Assembly: GCF_001625655.1 (NCBI RefSeq)
Contig: NZ_AUYB01000035.1
Location: forward strand, 1 to 32,038
Origin: Pseudoalteromonas luteoviolacea DSM 6061
GTDB lineage: Bacteria > Pseudomonadota > Gammaproteobacteria > Enterobacterales > Alteromonadaceae
DNA: 32,038 nucleotides
Reading direction: 5' to 3'
Below are positions 1 to 7,651 of the stretch, piece by piece. Both the position numbers and the translations under genes were made by a program. Numbering within the stretch: position 1 is the stretch's first letter; each line of letters begins with the position of its first letter. The notes beneath the pieces were generated by a model that ran no database searches, was not told the origin of the DNA, and worked only from the letters and a program-made list of their open reading frames with translations.

Positions 1-482
1 CATTTGGTGCAGGTGATTCATCAGATACTAGGCCACCAGGTTTTGAGTCCTTCCCTACAAACAATAGAAACCCTGAGACAGGCGGCTTTATTCACTATGG
101 AGTCTTATACATAGAACGAGACCCTTTTGTTGGTTACTTCCAAGACTATTTACGAGTGTGTATTAAATCAAATAGACGTACGGTGATCGGTGGCCAATCT
201 ATGGATGATCGCTCTGGAGGTGACAAGTATGTCCTCGAAGGCCGCTATAAGCCAAGCCAGCCTAGAGCCGGTGACTATAATCAACTCAAACTGAAACTAA
301 GTTACGAGTACATCCCGACAATTCAAAAAATGCACTTATTTAAGGTGCCTGATGGTAAATATGAATTTGAGGGGTACCTAAAACAACACGGAAAAGTGGC
401 CAGCCTACTCAGAGCTTATTACAAAGGTGCAGAGGCGTATAGCATCGAAGGGTGTGAGTATAACTTTGGTTCGACCTATTAA
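1..482 (+). CDS. Partial secreted-type protein of unknown function, AGDS-repeat family (3' end)
   Basis: The reading frame is open from the window edge (first full codon at position 3) to TAA at 480-482, so the 5' end lies outside the window. I do not recognise a family. The first residues, FGAGDSS, are the tail of the same AGDSFG repeat found in the next gene. From there on the protein is a clear paralogue of the protein at 868-1557: both share NPETGG, GVLYIERD, a single Cys in the RVC[IV]KS segment, GGKYEFEGY, LRAYYKGA and a late Cys in EGCE. The two conserved Cys could form a disulfide in an exported protein. A signal peptide is expected by analogy with the paralogue but is not visible here. 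The ATG at 156 is internal and probably not the real start. Confidence 0.75.
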   Translation, partial: FGAGDSSDTRPPGFESFPTNNRNPETGGFIHYGVLYIERDPFVGYFQDYLRVCIKSNRRTVIGGQSMDDRSGGDKYVLEGRYKPSQPRAGDYNQLKLKLSYEYIPTIQKMHLFKVPDGKYEFEGYLKQHGKVASLLRAYYKGAEAYSIEGCEYNFGSTY

Positions 483-654
483 TTCACTTAGCTAGATTTG
501 CGGCAGGTGCTCTCAATCAAACTTAGCAAATGAGGGCATCTCCATTTACCTATTGAGCCCATCTGAAATCGAGTTACATCAATGTTAGTGACATATTTTC
601 TAACCTAAATCGGTTTAACTTAACATGACTTAGAACCAGTTAGGAGAGGGAAAG

Positions 655-796
655 ATGCGATGAAAGTTTCCTCTGTGGTATCGCTGTTAAATTAATCAAA
701 CGAATAGATAAGGATCATATTTTCAGAGAGGTTGAACAGGAAATTTGTAAATTAAGTGATGGCAATTTATACGTATTAATTCTTCACATGTGTTGA
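655..796 (+). pseudogene. Small ORF with a probable one-base frameshift at its start
   Basis: A frame open from 644 to the TGA at 794-796 encodes about 46 residues of ordinary-looking protein (it contains LCGIAVKLIKRIDKDH and ends LYVLILHMC) but has no ATG in frame. A good ribosome binding site (GGAG at 643-646) and an ATG at 655-657 sit directly in front, in a different frame. Removing one base after that ATG would join them as MDESFLCG. A strong hairpin terminator begins two bases after the stop. The combination of RBS, ATG, ORF and terminator suggests a real small gene that is frameshifted, or a sequence error. I do not recognise the product, and chance openness in AT-rich DNA is possible. 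Confidence 0.35.
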
Positions 797-798
797 GA

Positions 799-826
799 AA
801 GCCAATACGAAATTGGCTTAATTTTT
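799..826 (+). terminator. Rho-independent terminator after the small ORF
   Basis: An 8-bp perfect stem, AAGCCAAT (799-806) with ATTGGCTT (812-819), has a 5-nt loop and is followed by AA and five T. It lies between the small ORF ending at 796 and the gene starting at 868. Confidence 0.65.
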
Positions 827-867
827 AAATAAACTATCTTTTTTAGTAACTTAATTAAGGGAATAAA

Positions 868-1557
868 ATGAAGTTTAATATCAAAACTGTACTACCAATT
901 GCTTTAATTGCAGTGCATTCGGGCAAAGCCCTCAGTCAAACTGGGGCGTATTACAGTTCAGACGAAACACCAGTGCAAACAGGGCAAGGTTTTTACCAGT
1001 CCGAATTTGCTGATAATGCAATAGCAGGCGATTCATTCGGTGCAGGCGATTCATTCGGTGCAGGTGATTCATTCGGTGCAGGTGATTCAAACAGCAGCAG
1101 GCCCGATGACTATGAACCATTTCCAAGAGATGAAAGAAACCCTGAGACTGGTGGTTATATCCATCACGGTGTCTTATATATAGAAAGGGACAGGCACTAC
1201 ACTGGCGAGTTTGAGGAATACATGCGAGTGTGTGTTAAGTCGAGCTTCCGTGACATTATCGGTTCCTACTCTTACTATGATCAAGGGGCATATCGTGGAA
1301 AGTACATAGCAAAAGGCTCATATCTTCCAAATCTTGTAAATGGTCCAGGGTACGGATATATCGCTTTGAACTTAAACAAAGAGTATGACACCGCAAAAGA
1401 AGAAATGATTCTGCATGGATATGCAGGTGGCAAGTACGAGTTCGAAGGGTACACCTTTTTTAACAACCGTAATCAGGGGGCATTAAGGGCGTACTACAAA
1501 GGCGCAGACATGTATGACGCTGAAGGGTGCGAAAGTACATTGGGCTTGCGTTACTAA
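868..1557 (+). CDS. Secreted protein of unknown function with AGDSFG hexapeptide repeats
   Basis: 229 aa. The ATG at 868 follows a purine-rich AAGGGA at good distance. Residues 1 to about 23 form a signal peptide (MKFNIKTVLPIALIAVHSGKALSQ), so the product is exported. A low-complexity segment around residues 53-74 contains three perfect AGDSFG units and a partial fourth. The C-terminal part, about residue 90 to the end, is rich in Tyr and Gly, carries two Cys (in RVCVKS and EGCES), and is closely related to the truncated gene at 1-482. The pair is therefore a tandem duplication. I do not recognise the domain. A hairpin terminator follows at 1570. The repeat could serve as a flexible linker or a Ca2+-binding Asp/Gly loop, but this is only an inference from composition. 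Confidence 0.85.
   Translation: MKFNIKTVLPIALIAVHSGKALSQTGAYYSSDETPVQTGQGFYQSEFADNAIAGDSFGAGDSFGAGDSFGAGDSNSSRPDDYEPFPRDERNPETGGYIHHGVLYIERDRHYTGEFEEYMRVCVKSSFRDIIGSYSYYDQGAYRGKYIAKGSYLPNLVNGPGYGYIALNLNKEYDTAKEEMILHGYAGGKYEFEGYTFFNNRNQGALRAYYKGADMYDAEGCESTLGLRY
1024..1089 (+). repeat. 18-bp in-frame tandem repeat (AGDSFG)
   Basis: The unit GCAGGCGATTCATTCGGT occurs at 1024-1041, 1042-1059 and 1060-1077 (one C-to-T change in the third), followed by 12 bases of a fourth unit at 1078-1089. The same unit with small changes appears at positions 1-20 in the upstream paralogue. Because the unit length is a multiple of three, changes in copy number keep the frame. Confidence 0.95.
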
Positions 1558-1569
1558 CCAAGCAATATG

Positions 1570-1598
1570 AAAGGTGCTTTAAATTAAGCACCTTTTTT
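1570..1598 (+). terminator. Rho-independent terminator
   Basis: A 10-bp perfect stem, AAAGGTGCTT (1570-1579) with AAGCACCTTT (1586-1595), has a 6-nt loop and a T-tract running to 1598. It ends the gene at 868-1557 and may also serve the convergent DM13 gene. Confidence 0.85.
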
Positions 1599-1655
1599 GG
1601 TTCTAATTAGTTTTTAAAGTGACCCAATTAATAGCCGGAATAGGCAATTGTATAA

Positions 1656-2123
1656 TTATCGATAAGTCGCTGCTGTAATAAACTCTCCAAATGATTCACA
1701 CCATATAATAATGGTCGTAAACTCTTCTAGATTTACGCTCTGTGGCATATCAACAACAAAGCCATTAAAGCTGGAAACAGGTGCTATGTATTTCATTGAG
1801 CTTTTATGTTGTTCAAACTCGGCTTCCGTTTCAACGAATGTTGGAGACAAGTAAAGGCGATAATCGGGCCCTGGTGCCAACCTACCTTCAAACCCAATTT
1901 GACTCTCGCCGAGGAAGACATCTCCTTCGCCAAAGTGCAAAAAATCGGAGCCCTTAAGATCTTTTTTAAACTGCGCTGTGAACTTTGCTTGATTTGCTAC
2001 TTCCGACAGTGCGGTTTGAGTTGGTGCTGGTGGCGCCATCATTATGGGCAAAGAATAGACACCCATAGCAAAGCCAAAACAAAAAACCAACACTGTAAAC
2101 AATAATTTAAACAAAATGCGCAT
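1656..2123 (-). CDS. Membrane-anchored DM13-domain protein
   Basis: 155 aa. Residues 1 to about 28 form a hydrophobic N-terminal segment (MRILFKLLFTVLVFCFGFAM), either a signal anchor or an uncleaved signal peptide. Residues 58-155 match the DM13 pattern: a start DFLHFGEGDV, then GRLAPGPDYRLYLSP, then near the end TTIIIWCESFGEFITAA with the characteristic WC followed by a Phe-rich tail. DM13 has been proposed to be a redox or electron-transfer domain, but its biochemistry is poorly defined. The gene stands alone and faces away from the chitin locus with a 660-bp gap between them. The ribosome binding site is weak. Family assignment is by motif only. Confidence 0.8.
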   Translation of the reverse strand: MRILFKLLFTVLVFCFGFAMGVYSLPIMMAPPAPTQTALSEVANQAKFTAQFKKDLKGSDFLHFGEGDVFLGESQIGFEGRLAPGPDYRLYLSPTFVETEAEFEQHKSSMKYIAPVSSFNGFVVDMPQSVNLEEFTTIIIWCESFGEFITAATYR

Positions 2124-2672
2124 GAAGTAGTTATCTCTAATTTGAATTTATTTTCCTAACCTTAGCTTGGTAGAAATACGTGTCAACTCAAGAATGTTTT
2201 ATTTTTGTTAAAAGTTTATATTGGGAACAAATATTTAAAACCCTACATTAATGGGTAAGTAAAAAGTACTGTTGACATTATTAATTCTTTTTTATGCAAC
2301 ACTATGATTGCCAATTACATTCGTAATGCCATGAGTTTACTAGTTTATTCGTTTTTAAAAGAAAATAATTGATGTTTTTATTTTTAGTGCGGCATAGATG
2401 AAATGGGTGAGTTGAGCGTTGAAATATATAAAAAAGTATTGTTGATTAAAAATTAACTGGTCCTAAAGTGTTTTATTTCTGGTATGACCTTGCTAGTTTG
2501 TAAATGAAAGTAAACAAATTAAATGTTAATTGTGTTAACTTTCGAAGAGTGCTTTTTGTTGTTGTTTAGTCAACAAGATTAAAGAGATCAAAGGTTTATA
2601 ATTTTCCGATTTTTCAATTTTTCATGATTTTTATAGTTATTTGGTTGGTGTTTTTTATTTTCACCTAGTTCC

Positions 2673-2700
2673 TTGTGATGGTTATTTGGATCGGTACAAT
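2673..2700 (+). promoter_or_regulatory. Candidate sigma-70 promoter of the chitin locus
   Basis: TTGTGA (2673-2678, four of six matches to TTGACA) and TACAAT (2695-2700, five of six matches to TATAAT) are 16 bp apart, 86 bp upstream of the chitinase start. The -10 box lies inside one arm of an inverted repeat. This is a pattern match only. Confidence 0.35.
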
Positions 2701-2747
2701 CGCTTTCGCTCAGTATTACATTAGGTACGATTGTTACCAATTGTAAT
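2693..2747. promoter_or_regulatory. Candidate operator: overlapping inverted repeats
   Basis: GGTACAATCG (2693-2702) is mirrored by CGATTGTTACC (2728-2738) with one extra base in the second arm. The second arm is also part of a local partial palindrome, GGTACGATTGTTACC (2724-2738), and runs into TTACCAATTGTAA (2735-2747). The first arm covers the proposed -10 box, as expected for a repressor site. No regulator can be assigned. Confidence 0.35.
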
Positions 2748-2785
2748 TTTGTGAATATAAAATCAAATACGTTAGGAAAATAATA

Positions 2786-5700
2786 ATGAGCGTGTCCATC
2801 TTACCCAATAAGGCGCTTAAGCTAAGTGCCATAACTATGGGATTATTCAGTGCATCTGCACTTGCAAATGTTGATTGTAGTAATCTTGCCCTGTGGCAAT
2901 CAGGAAAAATCTACGTTGGCGGAAATAAGGTGCAACAAGATAACGTTGCATATCGTGCCAATTGGTGGAACCGGTCTTCGCCACAAACCCGTTCGGGACA
3001 ATGGCAGGAGTGGAGTAAACTGGGGGAGTGTAAAGGCACTGAGCCAGTCAATTTGGCGCCGTCGATCAAGCTACTCAAACCAATTGCTGATATCACTGTT
3101 GTTGAAAATGAAGAAGTTATCATTGATTTTTCAGCGCAAGACAGTGATGGGGAAGTAAAGCATGTCGCAATTTATCATAACGATGAGCTAGTTAAAGTCT
3201 TGAGCGAAGCTCCTTATCGATTCACTTGGCAAGCAAAACAAGGAAGCCATGAATTCCATGGCGTTGCACTTGACGATGATGGTGCTACAGCAAAGTCAGT
3301 AAGCAGAAAAGTAAGTGTGGAAGCCCTTCCTCCTGCTGATAAAAATACCGCGCCGATTGCTCGCTTAGCAGCGCAGTTACCAAGTGAGCTGGAAGTTGGT
3401 AGTCAAATTGTATTTACCTTGATAGCTAATGACAAAGAGTCAGACAAACTAACTCAGTCGCTTTCCTTAAATGGCGTTGAACTTGTTTCAACCTCAAAAA
3501 ATGAATTTGAATATGTCTGGACAGCTACGGCAATTGGTCAACAGATATTTTCGTTGGTAGCCAAAGACGAACACGGGCTGGAGTCTGAAATCGTCACTCG
3601 TACATTTACGGTTAAAGCGACAGATGACTCACAATCAAACCATGAAGACTGTCGCCCAGCAGGTCTTTACCAGACACCCGGTGTGACTCCTGCATATTGC
3701 GACATATACGATAATGAAGGCCGGGAAAAAATGGGGGCTGATCACCCTCGACGCGTAATCGGTTACTTCACCAGCTGGCGCCATGGTAAAAATGACCAAC
3801 CAAGTTATTTGGTAAAAGATATTCCGTGGGACAAAATAACGCACATCAACTATGCATTTGCCCATGTAAACAGCCAAAATGAGATCAGCATTGGAAACCC
3901 GAAAGCTGAAGGCAATGCAGCGACGAATATGACTTGGCCAGGTGTAGCCGGTGCAGAGATGGACCCTAGCTTGCCATACAAAGGTCACTTCAATTTATTA
4001 AACAAGTACAAAAAACAGTATCCGCATGTAAAGACCATGATTTCAGTAGGAGGTTGGGCTGAAACAGGCGGCTATTTCGATGAGAGTGGCAAACGTGTAA
4101 ATAGCGGTGGTTTTTACACAATGACCACAAATGCGGATGGCAGCGTAAACCAAGCTGGTATTGACCAATTTGTCAAAAGCTCCGTTGAGTTCTTAAGAAC
4201 CTATGGCTTCGATGGTTTGGATGTTGACTATGAATACCCATCTTCAATGAAGGACTCTGGCCACCCTGAGGATTTTCCAGTCAGCAATGCACGGCGTGCA
4301 GGTTTAAATAAATCATATCAAGTGTTGATGAAAGATCTGCGTGAAGCCCTCGATAAAGCAGGTGAGCAGGACGGCAAACATTATATGTTGACCATCGCGT
4401 CTCCGTCATCAGGCTATTTACTTCGTGGTATGGAAACATTCCAAACCGCACAGTATCTGGATTTTGTGAATATCATGTCGTATGACCTTCATGGTGCGTG
4501 GAACGACCATGTTGGTCACAATGCGCCTCTGTACGACACCGGCAAAGACACCGAGTTAAAAGTTTGGAATGTTTACGGTACCAAAGAGTTTGGCGGCATT
4601 GGTTATTTGAATACTGATTGGGCGGTGAACTATTTCCGTGGAGCATTACCAGCGGGCCGTATCAATATAGGTATTCCATATTATACCCGTGGTTTTAAAG
4701 ACGTTCGCGGCGGAGAAAATGGTCTTTGGGGCCGAGCGCCACTTCCTAACCAAAATAACTGTCCAAAAGGCACAGGTATTGGTGAAAAGAACAAATGTGG
4801 TAACGGTGCAATTGGTATCGATAACCTCTGGCATGACATTGAAAATGGTCAAGAAGTTGCGGCAGGGTCAAACCCACTTTGGCATGCTAAAAACCTAGAA
4901 CATGGCATCAGCCCAAGCTACTTGAAAGAGTATGGTTTAACACCTGAAACGGATGCCGATGACGTACTTCGTGGTGACTATGTTCGCCATTACGATGATG
5001 TTGCTGTAGCACCTTGGCTTTTCAATGCTGAGAAGAAAGTATTCCTATCAATGGAAGACACTGAGTCAATGAAAACCAAATTGGATTATGTGGTTGATAA
5101 AGGGCTAGGCGGTGTCATGTTTTGGGAGCTTGCAGGTGACTTTGACTATCATGCTGACAAAGGAGAGTACTTCATGGGCTCAACAATGACAGCGCTGGCA
5201 TATGACACGTTCAACCAAAATGGTGTGGCGTATGACACCCATATTGGTGACGGTGAGTTTACTACGCCAAGCGAGGCGGTAGACATTGCATTTGAAGCTA
5301 AAGACTTTCCAGTTGGTGACCAAAACTACCCAATTCGTCCTACGTTTGCCTTTACCAATAACTCAGAGATCGACCTGACTGGTGCCACGATTACTTTTAA
5401 TGTGCCAACTTCAACGTCAGCCATCTTTAAGTCAAATTGGAATGCGCGCAAGAAGCTAGGCATGAAAGTTACGCACGATGCCTCTAACAGTGCCGGTAAT
5501 AATATTGGCGGCTTTGAAAATGAATTCCACCGTTTCTCTATCACCTTCAAAAATGAATGGGGAGGGCAGCAAGAGTCATTTAAGCCTGGTGAAACAGTGA
5601 ATGCGCAAGTGATGTACTACATGCCGATTACAGGTCCTGTGAACTTTGTAGTGGAAAAGGACGGCAAAGAATACGCGTTTACTTCCGAATATCCAGAGCT

Positions 5701-5956
5701 ACCAGTGGCTAAAAAACACGTACCAACACCAGGTGATGGTGATAAAACCCCGCCAAGCGGTACGCAGTGTGAAGGTGTGAAAATTGAAAACATCAATACT
5801 TATCCCAACTGGCCGCGCACTAACTGGGCTGGCGATCCAAGCCATGCTGTAGGTGGCGATATGCTTATCCACAATGGTGCTGTTTACAAAGCCAAATGGT
5901 GGACTAACGGCACTCCGAGTGACGGTGGCGCTTGGCAAAAGGTGTGTAGCCTTTAA
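2786..5956 (+). CDS. Multidomain secreted GH18 chitinase with ChiC domain and two CBM5/12 modules
   Basis: 1056 aa endo- or exo-acting chitinase, secreted. In order: signal peptide (about 1-28); a Cys-bounded CBM5/12 (31-82, with YRANWW); two Ig-like modules (about 92-180 and 187-277), the first with the bacterial Ig pattern DSDGEV...VALDDDGA; a GH18 catalytic domain from about residue 287 to 810; a ChiC-type domain (about 825-975); and a C-terminal CBM5/12 (about 995-1055, YKAKWW). The GH18 signature is intact: SVGGW at 420-424, D476-x-x-D479-x-D481-x-E483 with Glu483 the predicted proton donor, and MFWE with Trp780. The start ATG is preceded by GGAAAATAATA. It is the first gene of the chitin locus. 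Order and domain make-up resemble the ChiD-type chitinase of Pseudoalteromonas clusters. I leave the symbol open because GH18 naming differs between strains. Confidence 0.95.
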   Translation: MSVSILPNKALKLSAITMGLFSASALANVDCSNLALWQSGKIYVGGNKVQQDNVAYRANWWNRSSPQTRSGQWQEWSKLGECKGTEPVNLAPSIKLLKPIADITVVENEEVIIDFSAQDSDGEVKHVAIYHNDELVKVLSEAPYRFTWQAKQGSHEFHGVALDDDGATAKSVSRKVSVEALPPADKNTAPIARLAAQLPSELEVGSQIVFTLIANDKESDKLTQSLSLNGVELVSTSKNEFEYVWTATAIGQQIFSLVAKDEHGLESEIVTRTFTVKATDDSQSNHEDCRPAGLYQTPGVTPAYCDIYDNEGREKMGADHPRRVIGYFTSWRHGKNDQPSYLVKDIPWDKITHINYAFAHVNSQNEISIGNPKAEGNAATNMTWPGVAGAEMDPSLPYKGHFNLLNKYKKQYPHVKTMISVGGWAETGGYFDESGKRVNSGGFYTMTTNADGSVNQAGIDQFVKSSVEFLRTYGFDGLDVDYEYPSSMKDSGHPEDFPVSNARRAGLNKSYQVLMKDLREALDKAGEQDGKHYMLTIASPSSGYLLRGMETFQTAQYLDFVNIMSYDLHGAWNDHVGHNAPLYDTGKDTELKVWNVYGTKEFGGIGYLNTDWAVNYFRGALPAGRINIGIPYYTRGFKDVRGGENGLWGRAPLPNQNNCPKGTGIGEKNKCGNGAIGIDNLWHDIENGQEVAAGSNPLWHAKNLEHGISPSYLKEYGLTPETDADDVLRGDYVRHYDDVAVAPWLFNAEKKVFLSMEDTESMKTKLDYVVDKGLGGVMFWELAGDFDYHADKGEYFMGSTMTALAYDTFNQNGVAYDTHIGDGEFTTPSEAVDIAFEAKDFPVGDQNYPIRPTFAFTNNSEIDLTGATITFNVPTSTSAIFKSNWNARKKLGMKVTHDASNSAGNNIGGFENEFHRFSITFKNEWGGQQESFKPGETVNAQVMYYMPITGPVNFVVEKDGKEYAFTSEYPELPVAKKHVPTPGDGDKTPPSGTQCEGVKIENINTYPNWPRTNWAGDPSHAVGGDMLIHNGAVYKAKWWTNGTPSDGGAWQKVCSL

Positions 5957-5978
5957 GCGAGTTCAAAAACCCCAACCA

Positions 5979-5998
5979 GAGTGATCTGCGGATCACTC
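5979..5998 (+). promoter_or_regulatory. Intercistronic hairpin between chitinase and LPMO genes
   Basis: Perfect inverted repeat GAGTGATC (5979-5986) and GATCACTC (5991-5998) with a 4-nt TGCG loop. No T-tract follows, so it is not a typical terminator. It could be an mRNA processing or stability element within the operon. Confidence 0.6.
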
Positions 5999-6022
5999 AT
6001 ACAATCAATAAATGAGAAAACT

Positions 6023-7627
6023 ATGAGACAACAAGTAACCTTATGCGCGCTGGGCGTAGCCATAGGTGTGGGCGTCATTGGCAAAGTGAACGCGCATGGC
6101 TATATGGACTTTCCGAAGGCAAGACAGGCAATTTGTCAGGAACAAGGTGGATTTTGGTGGCCAAAAGACGGTTCTAAAATCCCAAATGCAGCGTGCCGTG
6201 CAGCATATGTTAAATCTGAGCATGTTCAGTTTATTCAAAAACATGAATTTGCGACCAATACTGCAGATTTCCACAACCAAGCTGCTGTGGAAGCAAATAT
6301 TCCTGATGGCACATTGTGTGGCGCAGGCGATAACCAAAAAGCGGGTATGAATATACCTTCCAAAGATTGGCAAAAAACGGAGATTACGCCAAATGCTGAT
6401 GGCAAAGTGAAAATCCGTTATCGCGCAACAACGCCACATAACCCTAGTTTTTGGCAATTTTATTTGACCAAGCCAGGGGTTGAGTTTAAGCAAAATCCAC
6501 TTGCTTGGCGTGATCTTGAACTGGTGCAAGAGCATGGCAATATTCCATTCTTCATGGCGCCAGATGGCAAACGTTACTATGACATGGAGATCGCTATTCC
6601 GGATAAATTCAGCGGCGATGCTATTTTATACAGCCGGTGGCAGCGTGATGATGTAGTCGGCGAAGGTTTTTACAACTGTAGTGATGTGACGATTGTACGT
6701 AATACAGATCCAACCCCTACGCCAGAGACATGGTACCCAGTAGGTTACTTTGTCAAACAAGGGCAAGATGCAAAAGCTGGAGACACAGTTTGGGTACGTG
6801 TATTTAACGGCAACGGCAATGAAATTATTCAGGAAAAACTGGATATTACTGATGCCAATGTATCACGTTGGCAGTTCCTATTCGCTTCTAGGCTAAACGA
6901 ACAATTTACAGAAACGGTTCGCATTGGTGTTAAAGATACACAGGGCAATATTGTTTTTGACCCAAATGCAATTAGCAGTAATCAGGTGTTTTTATCGGAA
7001 AGAGCCAATAGTTACAACTTGACGGTAATTTCTAAACCTAAAAATACCGCACCAACTGTACACACACCAGCTCCAATCACAATGGATGAAGGCCAAAGCA
7101 AACATTTACATGTACATGCTTTTGATGATGAACAATCGGAACTTGAATTTGACTGGCACTTGCCAAATGCGCTGACCTTTTCTGGCACGGGTTCAACAAT
7201 CACGATAACTGCACCCCAAGTAGACGCTGATGCGCGTTTTGATGGCAAGGTCACGGTGTCTGATGGCAGCTTAAGTAAGACAGTGCCGCTCATTATCAAT
7301 GTGAAAAACATCGAAACAGATCCAGGCACACCTGACAAACCAAGCGACGATACATGGGAGCCAAGCAAGGTATATACAGCAGGCGACATTGTTGTATATC
7401 AAGGAAAAAGCTATCGCGCTAAATGGTGGGTAAGAGGCCAAACACCAACATCAAGCAACGCTTGGGAGCTTGTCCAAAATGGTGATGACACTGATGTATC
7501 TGCTTGGCAAGCCAATAAAGCCTATAGAGGTGGCGATATCGTCACGTTTAATGGCACGCAATACCAAGCTCGTTGGTGGACTCGTAATCAGCAACCAGAC
7601 CAACATTCTGTTTGGAAAAAACTATAA
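6023..7627 (+). CDS. AA10 lytic polysaccharide monooxygenase, GbpA-like, with two CBM5/12 modules
   Basis: 534 aa using ATG 6023, which has GAGAA upstream and gives a proper signal peptide; an in-frame ATG at 5981 would add 14 residues and lies in the hairpin. After cleavage at Ala24 the mature protein starts with His25 (HGYMDFP), as required for the copper histidine brace. The second His is His139 in TPHNPSFWQFYLTK, and the axial Phe is probably Phe216 in GEGFYNC. Layout: AA10 domain 25-225, a GbpA domain 2-like module (about 230-340), a cadherin/PKD-like module (about 350-435), and two Cys-free CBM5/12 modules (444-484 with YRAKWW, 493-534 with YQARWW). It cleaves crystalline chitin oxidatively and boosts the neighbouring chitinases. 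It lies 66 bp after the first chitinase gene and 24 bp before the second, probably in one operon. Confidence 0.95.
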   Translation: MRQQVTLCALGVAIGVGVIGKVNAHGYMDFPKARQAICQEQGGFWWPKDGSKIPNAACRAAYVKSEHVQFIQKHEFATNTADFHNQAAVEANIPDGTLCGAGDNQKAGMNIPSKDWQKTEITPNADGKVKIRYRATTPHNPSFWQFYLTKPGVEFKQNPLAWRDLELVQEHGNIPFFMAPDGKRYYDMEIAIPDKFSGDAILYSRWQRDDVVGEGFYNCSDVTIVRNTDPTPTPETWYPVGYFVKQGQDAKAGDTVWVRVFNGNGNEIIQEKLDITDANVSRWQFLFASRLNEQFTETVRIGVKDTQGNIVFDPNAISSNQVFLSERANSYNLTVISKPKNTAPTVHTPAPITMDEGQSKHLHVHAFDDEQSELEFDWHLPNALTFSGTGSTITITAPQVDADARFDGKVTVSDGSLSKTVPLIINVKNIETDPGTPDKPSDDTWEPSKVYTAGDIVVYQGKSYRAKWWVRGQTPTSSNAWELVQNGDDTDVSAWQANKAYRGGDIVTFNGTQYQARWWTRNQQPDQHSVWKKL

Positions 7628-7651
7628 ATATATCTAAGAGGTAATCTAATC

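Larger units (their letters stand above)
2124..2785. other. 660-bp AT-rich intergenic region upstream of the chitin locus
   Basis: No convincing gene is seen on either strand. The region separates the divergent DM13 gene from the chitinase gene and is long enough to hold control sites for both. The clearest elements are the promoter-like and inverted-repeat sequences at 2673-2747. A TTGACA at 2272-2277 has no good -10 box at the usual spacing. Confidence 0.6.

Noticed and set aside
1024..1089. Tandem repeat as a CRISPR-like array
   Set aside because: The 18-bp units are directly adjacent without spacers and encode an in-frame hexapeptide inside a secreted protein.
932..1126. Minus-strand ORF with repeated HRMNRL units
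   Set aside because: It is the antisense image of the AGDSFG repeat in the gene at 868-1557, with no ribosome binding site.
3635..3988. 117-codon minus-strand ORF
   Set aside because: Lies fully inside the GH18 domain of the first chitinase, and its translation has no recognisable features.
5981..6022. Upstream ATG of the LPMO gene
   Set aside because: It would add 14 residues that spoil the signal peptide and places the start in a hairpin; ATG 6023 gives the exact cleavage before His25.
6041..6535. 164-codon minus-strand ORF opposite the LPMO gene
   Set aside because: The plus-strand frame carries the AA10 histidine brace and signal peptide; the antisense frame is a shadow.
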